In this document: in pieces, positions 44,710 through 60,135 of the stretch
Layout of the letters: each line of letters starts with the position of its first letter
Numbering within the stretch: position 1 is the stretch's first letter
Assembly: GCF_036324505.1 (NCBI RefSeq)
Contig: NC_086368.1
Coordinates: forward strand, 22,498,378-22,562,377
DNA length: 64,000 nucleotides
DNA from: Eleginops maclovinus
Taxonomy: Eukaryota; Chordata; Actinopteri; Perciformes; Eleginopidae
Direction of reading: 5' to 3'
Translations under genes and position numbers: made by a program
Notes under the pieces: generated by a model
Database searches by the model: none
What the model saw: only the letters and a program-made list of their open reading frames with translations
Told to the model about the DNA's origin: nothing

Positions 44710-44734
44710 TTGGAAATATATCATATATTTCCAA
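44710..44734. repeat. Perfect palindrome, 12-bp arms
   Basis: TTGGAAATATAT, a single C, then ATATATTTCCAA. The arms are exact reverse complements. No function is recognised. Confidence 0.85.
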
Positions 44735-46039
44735 AGTTTAACAAATACTTATTTGGTATGTCTTTGTCTTTAGGTATATGTAGACTGCCTGAAGACTCTT
44801 TCTGTATACATTTTGCAGAGGTAAGATGATGGCATACTGTTAGTCAGATTTCACTGGCAACACTCAAACTGTATGAGTTGTTGTTCCATTTTTGTAAATT
44901 ATGCCTCACACTGTCAGGACCATAATCTTAACAACATACTTGGTATTGCTTTAGCATCATTTTTCAATGTACAAGGTAGTCCAATAAACCATAACATGTA
45001 GGTAAAGCTGCGAATTTAATCAAATTCACTTTGGGGTTTCAGTTAAAAAAGAAGGTATGTTTGCTAGATAACTTAGTGCTGGGTTCATGACCTTAATGTG
45101 TTCACCATGCAGCACAAGTTAAAAATAAGTCAAAAATGATGTTTGATTTTCACAGCACACAAACGGCGCTGTTTATCCTACATCGCCTGACTTGCATAGC
45201 CATTAGGGGAATTCCCCCCCCCATGTGCATAAATTATGCTTGAGGGATACTAGGACCACCATAGTTTGATGCGTATGATAAAGCTGCCATATCTGAAGAA
45301 TTGTGATTGAGGACAGGTTGGTTGTGTAAAGGTTGCGTCTTGTCTGTGTTGTGTTGCAGCACTAATCGTGGAAAGCTGTTGTTGAGACGGCATGCTACAT
45401 GTTATTTAGACCTTCACATATTGTAAGTATATCAGATCCTGCTGTGAAGACAGACACATACATACACATGCAGCACCTGCATGCTGAGAGACACTTATTC
45501 AGACTGCAAAGACGCACGATTGTTCTCAGTAGTGCACACAGGGTACAAGAGCAGGAGCATGTATATGAATATACAGCATGTGTATATTCAGTTTCAGATG
45601 CTCTTTCAGATTCAAATAAAAGCTACTTCCAACTTCATGGATATATGTTGTAAACATCCTCACACCCAGGGCACCATCATTATCAAAGATACTGTTCACT
45701 TCCTGCACCTCTGTGTGTAGTCGCTTGCTTTCTGCTCTGCTCTGCTCTTTTTCTCTCTGCTCGTCAAACACACTTACACACAAACGCAGTGTGTACAATG
45801 ATAAAGGAACATTGTGTCCCTCATCTGTAGACGGGATCAGTCATAGACACGTATCCGCCCTCAAACTGACATCGAAAAATCTATCTCAGGGTTCGTTCTT
45901 TCTTTCTTTTTTATGGTCCTTTTCTGCTGTTTACCTCCCTCTGTCTCACTGACTGCTGTTGGATCATTGAGGGAGAGAGAGGGCAGTAGAGAGAGTGGGA
46001 TTCCCAGACTGCTCATTCGCCCAGCCCAGCCCGAACCCT
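44735..46039. other. Noncoding sequence
   Basis: No gene. It holds a 10-bp-arm hairpin at 45566-45590 (TGAATATACA, GCATG, TGTATATTCA) and a run of nine Cs near 45214. No named repeat. Confidence 0.45.
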
Positions 46040-46454
<415 letters not shown>

Positions 46455-47804
46455 TCTACAGTCTTCCCCAAATTCCTGATCACATGCTGCTGGGGTCTTG
46501 ACCTGGTCACTAAAGAAGTCTCAGTGTGTCTTAACGTGTGCCTGTCGGACTTCTTTTCCCACTATGCCTGCCTGGATCTCATGACTGTCTGTCTTTTTCT
46601 ATGCTTGTCGACCAGCGTGTGTTTTCTTCTATCACTGTCTATCTACCCCTGTGTCCTTCATGTTTTTTTTATACCTGTCACTTTACTGTACATGCTTGGC
46701 TGTCTTTCTATCTGCCAGTCTGTTTCCGTGTCCATTCTACTATTGGCGTATCAATCGTTCTACCAGTCACGTCGCCGTCCGTCCTCGTGTCTTTTTTTCT
46801 TCTCTCCCTGCCTGTTTGGTTTTTTCCACTCCGTTCCTCTGCCTGTCATCTGATATAGTCTTGTTCTGTCTTTCTCTCAAAATGACTTTTAAAGTTTTTG
46901 TTCTGCTTGCCTCATTGGTCTTATAAAGATCATCTAATATTGAGTATTTCAGTAAGGGAAATAGTGTATCAGAAACACTAGAGTTTCATGCTGTTCTAAT
47001 CACTATTTTAGTAACAATGGAACAAATGACTACTGTAATATAGAATGTGTTGCTAATAGTGACAGAGTGAATTATCACACATCTCTGACGTTCCCCTCGG
47101 CTCATTTTAGTGTTTTGCTTTTAATGGTTTCATCTTTACTGTTTTTGTTTTATCCTGCCTCTCTGATTCAGCCTTGATTGTGTCACAGGGCTCTTTTCAG
47201 AGTTTTTTTTTTCTCAGAAAAAACATTGTACTATTCCTGACCTGAGTTAACCCTCTGAGAGTTCGAGAATTTGGACACATTAGCAGTTGTAGCCATGTTA
47301 GCCACTGCTGGCAGCACTAGTTGATAACAACACATTACAGTGTATTTTGCACATACAAACACCAGAGCAACATTTCCACAGAAGGAAGTTCGACAGTAGT
47401 GTGTGAACTTTAATGAGACAGAAGTAAACAGAGTATTATAACAGCCTTGTCTTCTGTTGGTTGTCGTTAATCCAGCGTGGCCATCTTGGATTTTTTTAGG
47501 TGACTTCCAGCTGCAGATTAAAACATATTGGTTGCTTTAGTGAGTCATTATGGCACCATGACTTTGTATGTTGGATTAAACCACAGTACCTGTGTTCATG
47601 CCAATCTAAACACATGTCGCTCAGAGTAACACAGATACTCATTCATGTATTTAAAGAAGTTTCATACAATATTGGAGGCAATAGCAAAAGCTACATTGGT
47701 CTTTGGCTAAATGGGCAATACTTGTAGGATCAACTCAGTTGATTAGATTTTTTGACTGGATAAAAATACTTTTGAACGGCTAAAACTGTTTCCTGGGATC
47801 AGAT
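46455..47804. other. Noncoding sequence
   Basis: No gene. About 46540-46870 is rich in CTGTCT/TGCCTG words and gives spurious frames. About 47270-47500 (CATGTTAGCCACTGCTGG, GCGTGGCCATCTTGG) may be an old repeat that I cannot name. Confidence 0.45.
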
Positions 47805-48125
47805 CTGCGGTGTCGCGAGTGTGTGTGGGAGAAAGTTAAGCATCTTTGTGTGACTTTCACGCTGCACGACATGTGTACATCACCCATTATTCAATTAAAG
47901 CTGACAACAGAACGAAAGGCGTTCATTACCTTGAAACTCCTGGATATGACGAGAAAAACAGCTAGACAGAGAGACAGATGCCCCAGAGCACTCATCGTCT
48001 CGACAATTGACATGAGTAATAATCAACGTCTCCACCGACACGCCATTCAAATCTCCTCCCATCGACATCTTTGATATTGCTCGAGGCGTTGTTCATTTGT
48101 TGTTTCACACGTCCGTCATGGTACA
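47805..48125. promoter_or_regulatory. Candidate conserved noncoding element
   Basis: CACCCATTATTCAATTAAAG, CGTTCATTACCTTGAAACTC, CAATTGACATGAGTAATAAT and ATTGCTCGAGGCGTTGTTC, with more CpG than its flanks and no repeats. A strong enhancer-like texture. Confidence 0.36.
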
Positions 48126-48130
48126 ACTAG

Positions 48131-48160
48131 CCCCCCCCCCCCTCCATCCACCCTCCCCTA

Positions 48161-48213
<53 letters not shown>

Positions 48214-48320
48214 CATTCTTCCCTGTCTGTGGCTGAAATGACTATTGACGTTTGGGTTTGGATTTGAAATGTGTTGGAACAGAGAAACGTGGTGAGGGAG
48301 GGAGGGAGGGAGGTGGGGGG
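48131..48320. repeat. C-tract, (CA)25 and G-tract cluster
   Basis: Twelve Cs at 48131-48142 with more C-rich sequence to 48160, then about 50 bp of (CA)n at 48162-48211, then (GGGA)n and a G7 run at about 48294-48320. The C-rich and G-rich ends are roughly complementary. This is the only long CA-oriented array in the window. Confidence 0.9.
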
Positions 48321-48664
48321 GATTAGTTTGGACATAAAACGGCTCTTCCGTAGGAGGGCAGAGAGAGGGCCATTTCACAGGAGGTAGTCCCGGATATTAT
48401 GTTCATTCCCTTTCTTTGTAATGTTATTAATGGGGAGAACATTAATCCTCACTCAGCCTGAGACCACACAGTTGGCTGTGGAGCATTTTTTGGTGGTGGG
48501 TTGGAAGGATTTGTTGTTGATACCATGGGGGGAATTGTTTTCAGTAATTCTTTGGTTGATGCGAGTCTCTTTTCCCCATATAACTGATGTGATGAGCCTG
48601 CTTTCTTTGTCTCGTTTGTCTGTATTCCTGATGGAGGATTTTGCAACTGTGTTTCCTAAAAGTG
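48321..48664. other. Noncoding spacer
   Basis: Nothing recognisable. Confidence 0.45.
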
Positions 48665-48816
<152 letters not shown>

Positions 48817-49526
48817 ATTAAGGTCAATCAAAAAAGTGATCCGTAATACCCGTGCTTTCTTAGTTTCAGTTCATTTAACAAGGATAATGGAGATTGATGT
48901 AAATATTCCATAAGACATATCATCATTCAGCTAATGATGTTTTGTAGATTACCACATTAGCTCTCCTAATTCTACCTTCACGTGAAGAATTACGGTAAAC
49001 ATGATATTAATGAATATCTGGAGCTTGTTCAGGTCGGCCATGTTCACTGGACCCTTTTTTTGTTTCATGGGCTATGAAAATGAGGCAGCTCATTCAAAAG
49101 TCAAAGGAAATTCAACATCAATAAATCATTACTGTGTTAATTTGGATCACCATAAATCACAGTAAACAAGCAAGTCCATCCTTGAGAAAATTGGCGGGGT
49201 CTACCGTTGAAGATGTCAGACTTTCTGACGGTGTTGGAACAAGTCAAAGTTAGATGAAGGACGACTTTCGACATGTTTAACAATGCCAGGGAACAGCGAC
49301 AGAATGGGAAAAGGCTTTAGGAAGAAGCCGTCTTCATTTGGGAAACTCAATTATCAACTCAAAAAATGTCCTCATTTGTTGTGTCAATTTTACAGCGCTA
49401 AGATATCACAGTAGGGCGGCACACAGGCTCAGTGATTAACATTATCACCACGCAGCAAGCAGTTCCTGGACTTTAGCTTAGCTTAGTCTGCAAATACCCA
49501 TCGTCTCTGTGTGTCAGGATGTGTCG
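48817..49526. other. Noncoding; a possible element at 49060-49180
   Basis: CATCAATAAATCATTACTGT with TTAATTTGGATCACCATAA looks enhancer-like. The rest is unremarkable. Confidence 0.4.
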
Positions 49527-49665
49527 GTGGAAGCAAGTAACTACGTTCACTCAAGTACTGTACTTAAGCACCATTTTGTAGTACTTGAACTCTAAATAAG
49601 TATTTCTTTTTATTCTACTTTATATTTCTACTACACTTCATTTCAAGTATTCTAATTTGATGTCA
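49527..49665 (+). mobile_element. Interspersed 'actcaagtactgtacttaag' repeat
   Basis: AAGCAAGTAACTACGTTCAC, TCAAGTACTGTACTTAAGCA, AGTACTTGAACTCTAAATAA and TTCTACTACACTTCATTTCA match an abundant teleost interspersed repeat. A fragment in the opposite orientation is at 60085-60135. Transposon class unassigned. Confidence 0.65.
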
Positions 49666-51747
49666 CACTATAGCTGGATTTACTTTCCAAATTATGATTT
49701 CAATATGTATGATGACTTTATGTAATCCCAGTTTTAGATTAAACTACATAATTGTATCTAACATACTTAAAATAAGCCCTACCATGACCAGTTAAACCAT
49801 AAAATGCTGCTCATGCTCTGATGTATTACCAACATATGTAATTAACATTTAATTCAAGTGAATTTTGCTGATCTATCACGAAGATCTCAGGAGACATGCA
49901 GGTTAAGTCAAATGTGATAGTGAAACTGCTTGTAGGTGGGTTTTTGTTTATACATGTTTGTGCCCTTTATACGTATCACAGTTGATGTATCATTTACAGT
50001 TGCTATATGCTACGATTGATTTGAGCTACTATAGGTGTTGGGTATCGCTCTTCAGATAGCACTCATTGTGCATACTGTAGCTCAGGGAGAGGGAAAAGCA
50101 GCTTTATTGCAGAGCAGCACAGGCTTAAAGCACAGATCATATAGCCTGTCAAACTGATCACCAGAGCATTGATTACATTCCCGTGCCAGTTTTCATACAA
50201 TTCATTCAATGAACGCTCGCTCATCACAATAACACATTATTTATTCTGTATTAATGTGTCTTTGCTCTGAGCGAATCTCCCCTTTTGGGGATCTATAAAA
50301 CAACCATAATGCACAGTAACAGTGCAAGCTGTCTTACCTTTAAGTGTTTCTTCATAGGTCTGTCCAAAACTATTCAGCATATTCATGAAAAGTAGTGGTC
50401 TGAACATACGACTGGAGCTAATGGCCAATTCTGCTTATAAGGACATTTGGTTCTCCTCATAACATAACTTACCCCTATTTTTTTTTCAAATAAATGTAAA
50501 TAAAACTTCCTACATGTATGCATGATTTAATTTACTGAACACATTGAGCAGATGCATTGTTGCACGTTTTTACTTTTTACATTATCTAGTTTCTCTTTGG
50601 ACAAAGCAAACACTTGCGGGCATAATTTTCCCATCTATATCCATTTGGGCTGAGCTTCTTTCTCATTGGATAAAATGAATGAAAGTGGAAGCATCAATTC
50701 CACAACACGCCTCAGAGACATCTGGTTCCCTGCAGGCTTTGTGTCAGAGCCGCACTTCCAGGCAGGTGCATTCCCTTTGTGTTTGAGACAGGGGAGCAGA
50801 GTACTGCGGTGTAGAGGAGATCGATCCTCCCTGGGAAGTGTTGTCTCTGCCTCTGCATGACATGAGGTTCGAACATAAAGGGAGAGGTCACCCAGCGAGA
50901 GTCAGGCCCACACACCTGTGTCCATTAGGCACGTGTTGGTGTAGGGGTGCACATATATACATATATAAACCATCATAAGAACTTCTCCTCTAGTGTAGTG
51001 TTTGTCAAATGAGGGTATTGGGGTGGGTCAGGGTGTACTTTATCAAAAAATGTATATCAGTTATGCATATTTCATAAAATAATCACACTATTTTAAGAAT
51101 AGAAAAAAAACCTATTTCTATTTTTAATGCAATTATTTATGGTCAACTGCTGCAACATAATTGGAAACGCCTTTGTAAGGCTACATTTTCAGCGTAAACA
51201 CGGAGACAGTTTTGATTTTAAATGAGAAGAATAATTAAGACAATGGATGTGTAGTTTAAACATTCAAGCAAAATGAAAACTCAGAACGGAAAGAAAAATA
51301 AGTCAATGTTTCTCACAAAATTTGAAATGCAACTTCACAAAGCTTCAGCTTAATAAACGACAATACTTTGAGAAACTGCATGATGACAACAAACTGACAT
51401 GAATGTATTGAAGGATTCTAAACATTGGAAATTTGGAATTGATGTACTCCTGTCTTTGTTCAATAACAAGGTTGTTATTTATTAAATCAGTCTAATAGAG
51501 CAGCACTGTATTTTACCTCTTTTTGTTTTCATACCAAAATATTTTGTGATGGTAGGACACATTGCTCAAAGAAACGCTGTACATGTAAATATCAGACCCA
51601 TGATTTTAAAAGTATTCATGTTGTTCACAGCGTATAATTTGCTTCCTAAGTTATTTTTTATAAATATTTAATATTTAAAATATTTTTCAAACTAAGATTT
51701 GAGGATTTTTCGTTTCAAATAGTGAACAGCAATTATGTAGTATTGAT
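49666..51747. other. Noncoding sequence; possible hAT-like edge
   Basis: No gene. TAGTGTAGTGTTTGTCAAAT at 50992-51011 resembles a hAT-type terminal motif (CAGTGTTTCTCAA-like), but no second end was found. The AT-rich part continues to 51700. Confidence 0.4.
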
Positions 51748-51900
51748 TCTCATTATAAACGGCTTTATAATGTCTTATGGTTATTGTTATAAAACATTAT
51801 GAATATTTATGAATTCTTATAATTCCACATTGTTATAATCAGCTTTTAACTCACTATAGTATGTTTACAATGCATTATGGGCATGTTTGTTATAGATAAT
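51748..51900. repeat. Palindromic 'ttataatg' repeat
   Basis: CATTATAAACGGCTTTATAA, TGTCTTATGG, AAAACATTATGAATATTTAT and GTTTACAATGCATTATGGGC show the self-complementary CATTATAA/TTATAATG motif of a common fish AT-rich MITE-like repeat. Confidence 0.5.
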
Positions 51901-53329
<1,429 letters not shown>

Positions 53330-53520
53330 TAGTATTCATTATTAATGACCTTTCCGTACCTGAACAAAGCTGTTTCCAGGAAGCCCCCTCGTGTTTGTGT
53401 CTGCCAGAAGCCGGGGGCCGGCGCTGCGGCCTTGTTCAGACTTGTTGGATGAAGGATTTCTACACTTGGTATGCTTCTTTGGCGCAAATACTGTTTAATT
53501 TGTCCCACTGAGTCCACGTG
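53330..53520. promoter_or_regulatory. Candidate conserved noncoding element
   Basis: GTATTCATTATTAATGACC, then GGGGGCCGGCGCTGCGGCC: a short GC-rich island next to a homeodomain-type core. No repeat. Confidence 0.28.
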
Positions 53521-54544
53521 CTGAGTAAAGAATAGTTAGAACATCGTGGGCAAAGGTGTTGAAGTTCAGAGTGGCATGCTAGACACAAATGAGGGGTCAC
53601 ACTGGGAAGATTGGTGTTTTGATATTTACCTTGTCTCTACTTCGCAGGAGCAAGGACAGGGAGAGGCTGGAGGAGAGCTTTTTCCTTTTTGAACACATTT
53701 TGATGCTGATTCTTTTGTACTTTCACTTAATCAGTTTTTATTTTTGCCTGTGGTGAAGTGTTTTTGCCCTGTTGATTCTTGTGATTGACTCTGGGTCGAC
53801 TGATTATTTGATCTTTATCTATGTATTGATTTGTATTGGTTTTATCTCTTTATTTTGTTAACGAGGAAAGCGGATTAATATTCCTATAATAATCTGTATT
53901 GTTATAAATAAACACAGGCACAGGTTTAGGAAAAACATGCAGTTTGACGAGCCTTCCTTCCCTCTCTGGCTTCTTCCATTTATTGCCTTCTATCTCATCA
54001 AAAAGCATTTTTCATGCTAATTGAACCTAAAGACCAACCATGCGTACGGCGCACTGTGAGCTCGTAGAATGCGCGGATGCGTGTTTGTGAGTTCCAACAA
54101 TAACCTCAAATGTGTTCACCCAGGCTCGATATTCTATTCACAGGGCTCGCACACCGACAATCATTCCCACACTGTGAAAGACATACTCCTATAAGCACAT
54201 TGAAACTTCGCTGGCAGTACAGTAAAGCTGATCTATCCAGCTATCCATCGCTCCACCTGTCCGTTTATCTGGCAATCCCTTCCATCATTGTGTCTTCCTT
54301 TTGTCTGTCTGCTTCCATTCATCTGTCATTATCAGACCAAAAATGTAACACACACTTCCTCTCCCCTGCCGATAAGACTCTACACATCAGTCAGCAGCAA
54401 ACAAGGCCCCATACAAAAAACATACCAAACTCACCTCCATTACGCAATTATGTCTTTTGTTGTCATTTTTTTCTTATTTGAGACATGAAACATATTTCTG
54501 AGCTGCCGCTTTTGTCTAGCCGAATGCCAAATTATTATATTGCA
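53521..54544. other. Noncoding; a possible element at 53990-54090
   Basis: TTTTTCATGCTAATTGAACC, then CATGCGTACGGCGCACTGTG, is CpG-containing and repeat-free. The 123-codon frame downstream has no domain. Confidence 0.4.
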
Positions 54545-54760
54545 ATCATAGACCTCTTCTCTGTGCCAGGGACTTAACTGCGTCGTCAATATTCGCTATC
54601 ACGTCCCCTTAGTGGCTATAATTAGACTGTTTACTGGGACGGCATTGTGAAGAGCTTCAGCCAAACTAAATTCTCACAGCCTTCTGTAAGGCGAAGGCTT
54701 TGAGGGGAAATAAAAAACAATTAAAAGACCTAGTTTTTCACGGGGGCTGAGGACTTGCCA
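54545..54760. promoter_or_regulatory. Candidate conserved noncoding element
   Basis: GTCGTCAATATTCGCTATCA, GTGGCTATAATTAGACTG and AAACAATTAAAAGACC lie in a repeat-free block. It stands just left of the transposon-type fragment. Confidence 0.32.
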
Positions 54761-55039
54761 AAACTTGTGGTTAATTGATATTCAAGAGTTTGTTTCAGGT
54801 GAGTTACAACTGGAAAGATTCAAGAAGCAGTAAAGTTATAAATGGAACATAATGTACCTTATTATAACATTAACAAATTACCTTAACGTTATAATCCTTA
54901 AGATTTGAATTGGTCATAGAAAGCATCTATCTGGTATTTTAAATTGTTCTCGGATGTCTACAAAGAACGTATATAACTTTGGTTGATTCAAAAAATGTTC
55001 AGATACAGTTTAACAGGCCCATTTACAACCCTATAATTT

Positions 55040-55640
55040 GGTTTTAGAATGAAACCAGCTGAATTTCCTTATTTGGGGGCTCATTTAAATAATTATGACG
55101 AGCTCTGCTCTGATTGGCTGGTTTACAAGGCGCAATCCATGGCTGCCTCAGAGCCCACAGAAGTAAGTGAAGTCCGCGAAACTGAGAGATGAACCATGGA
55201 GGCCATTGGCATCCAACCTTACATGTTTGAGCCTTTATCGGAGGAGGAAACCGATGAATTTGAAGAACAGCCAGTTGGTCGGAGATTGGAGAGCAACCTT
55301 ACGTTAAGTGTTTCCAGCAGCTGGTGTATGCAAATGTTGGGGCTGGACTACCGTGTGTTACGTCACACACGGATTGTTGTAATTCGCCCATTTTACGGCT
55401 GTGCTATGCATATTCATGATTTGCACATGAAGGAGGACACAATGGTGTTTGAGGTTCACGGTATGTCAGTTCAATGTACCAAACTCTCCTTATTCAACTA
55501 TGCCAAGTTAGATACAGTTTTCCATTCTATGGCACCTTTAAGTCCTTCTGAATGTGTGTCAGCTGCGATTGAAAGCGACCACACTGTCATTGAGCAACTT
55601 TCTACAAATAATGGCAAGTTCTGTAGCTGCTGACAGAAAT
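55040..55640 (+). pseudogene. Remnant resembling P2X7-intracellular-domain transposon protein
   Basis: A 145-codon open frame (55196-55633) begins MEAIGIQPYMFEPLSEEE. The PYxFEP-plus-acidic start is typical of the P2X7 cytoplasmic-domain-like proteins carried by many fish transposons. It is followed by a Trp-Cys pair where the family has a zinc-binding WCxCxxC. The canonical Cys pattern is not in this frame. Cys-rich bits (a CKCW and a DCC) appear in the other two frames, suggesting old indels. The downstream family signature is absent. Upstream, GAGCTCTGCTCTGATTGGCT resembles the promoter text of such elements. No terminal repeats were found. I infer a decayed element fragment; the alternative is a chance frame. 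Confidence 0.35.
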
Positions 55641-58801
<3,161 letters not shown>

Positions 58802-58822
58802 TTCAGCACCGTAGACAGAGGC
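58802..58822 (+). promoter_or_regulatory. RE1-like REST site A
   Basis: TTCAGCACC followed by GTAGACAGAGGC agrees with the 21-bp RE1/NRSE consensus at 16 of 21 positions, including all nine bases of the left half and the central GACAG. It lies 98 bp upstream of the near-consensus site C, on the same strand. REST binding is inferred. Confidence 0.5.
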
Positions 58823-58850
58823 ATGCATTTGGCAGCTTGGTTCTGTATGT

Positions 58851-58871
58851 TTCAGCACCATAGTCGGAGGT
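58851..58871 (+). promoter_or_regulatory. RE1-like REST site B (left half)
   Basis: TTCAGCACCATAG matches the left half exactly, but the right half is poor (14 of 21 overall). It begins exactly 49 bp after site A and 49 bp before site C. On its own it would be weak; the spacing is what makes it notable. Confidence 0.35.
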
Positions 58872-58899
58872 AAACACTTTGTCGGATTTCCCCACTAGT

Positions 58900-58920
58900 T
58901 TCAGCACCATGGACAGAGCC
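58900..58920 (+). promoter_or_regulatory. RE1/NRSE site C, near consensus
   Basis: TTCAGCACCATGGACAGAGC plus C matches the 21-bp RE1 consensus at 19 of 21 positions. Both half-sites (TTCAGCACC and GGACAG) have canonical spacing. RE1 elements recruit the repressor REST to silence neuronal genes in non-neural cells. The site is about 3.5 kb upstream of the celf4 start codon. celf4 is a neuron-enriched RNA-binding protein gene and the only recognised gene in the window. Confidence 0.8.
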
Positions 58921-59279
58921 AGAGCCGTCTCAGGCAGTACTCCTCAGTTTTTAATTTTGTTGTGTTGGCCCTTTTTTGAAGTTTGAAGTAGTCATTAATA
59001 GGTTGTGAATATTAACAAAGTCCAGCCTTGATTTATCTCATTAAGGAGCTTTGCACACTAGATCAGTGTATGTGTAAATTGAACTGTATCAAACTGTAAG
59101 AAAATACAAATGGAAACTGTTTGATATACTGGGGCTATGAATTGCCCTCAGCATGCCTATACATTGGGCACAAATGTTTTGAGGAGCTCCACAGTCATAT
59201 TTGAGTATACCCAATCGAATTAAAATAAGTACCATTTTGGGAGCGAAAAGACACTCTGTTACATGTCTTGCTCGTTAAT
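58921..59279. other. Noncoding spacer
   Basis: Nothing recognisable beyond the RE1 cluster. Confidence 0.4.
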
Positions 59280-59760
59280 TGCGTGTTGTTATTATCAGTC
59301 CTGTGGGCTCGGTCCCTGAAGCCATTTCACTCCGGGCGACACTGAAAGCATTTCATAGTCCCTCACAGGAAGGTTGTGTGACGAAACAGACCAGGGGGGA
59401 ACCAACGTGGCGCCATACCTTATATAATCATCACGGCAGTACCCACTGAACATAATTACAATGATTTGTGCCCTCCCATTTCACCCTTGTATTAAAAAAT
59501 ATTGCCGGAGGTAAGTCAGGCGTGAGCACAGGCAAGGCTGCTGTGGTGAATGGAGTGTGGCCCCGAGGGAAAGCTTGGAGAGCAGAGCACGTTGTCATGC
59601 CAAAGAAAAGCCAGCCCCCCCCCCCCCCCCCCCCCCCCCTTCTCCCCTCCCACCCCGCTGGGGCCCGGTCATGCCGTGAGAACGGGATGACATTACCGGG
59701 CCATTTAGCTGGCGGAAGAGCAAAAAGAGGTGAGTGTGTCGCTTTTGTTATTTAATGGTT
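59280..59760. promoter_or_regulatory. Candidate conserved element split by a C25 tract
   Basis: TTAATTGCGTGTTGTTATTA, CGGGCGACACTGAAAGC and, after the tract, CATGCCGTGAGAACGGGATG with ACATTACCGGGCCATTTAGC form a GC-richer, repeat-poor block. A run of 25 Cs at 59615-59639 interrupts it. The 95-codon frame here is broken up by polyproline from that tract and is not a gene. Confidence 0.32.
59615..59639 (+). repeat. (C)25 homopolymer
   Basis: Twenty-five consecutive Cs on the plus strand followed by TTCTCCCCTCCCACCCCG. Length is likely to vary or to be misread. Confidence 0.95.
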
Positions 59761-60084
59761 GGCTAATGTCTCGGCAGAGGGGGGGGTATGCCTCATAGCC
59801 AAAAATGAAAACAAATAGGTCAACATTATGAGCCTTGGAAGTGGTTGCTATAGAATGAGGCCTTTAGGCTGCATGGTTTGACTGAAGACAGTGAAGCATG
59901 ACTGGAGTGCACTACTAGTTCATTTTTGCTGATCATTGGAGAATGGTTCATTGCCTGTGGCCTGTAGAGCTGACACTCGGGTCTAATATCAAAACAACAT
60001 ATTGTCTACTATGAAATTGAATCTGCAAAGTAACTAAAACAAAGGTAGACAATTATCTCCAATATAGAGTGAAGTGGAAGCTTG
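59761..60084. other. Noncoding spacer
   Basis: Nothing recognisable. Confidence 0.4.
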
Positions 60085-60135
60085 AATTATCAAAAAATGG
60101 AAATACTAAAGTACAAGTACCACAAGACCTACTTA
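60085..60135 (-). mobile_element. Fragment of 'actcaagtactgtacttaag' repeat
   Basis: CAAAAAATGGAAATACTAAA with GTACAAGTACCACAAG and CTACTTAA is the reverse complement of the core of the repeat seen at 49527-49665. Confidence 0.5.

Noticed and set aside
50992..51011. hAT-type terminal motif
   Set aside because: Single imperfect end; no partner terminus or 8-bp target duplication seen.
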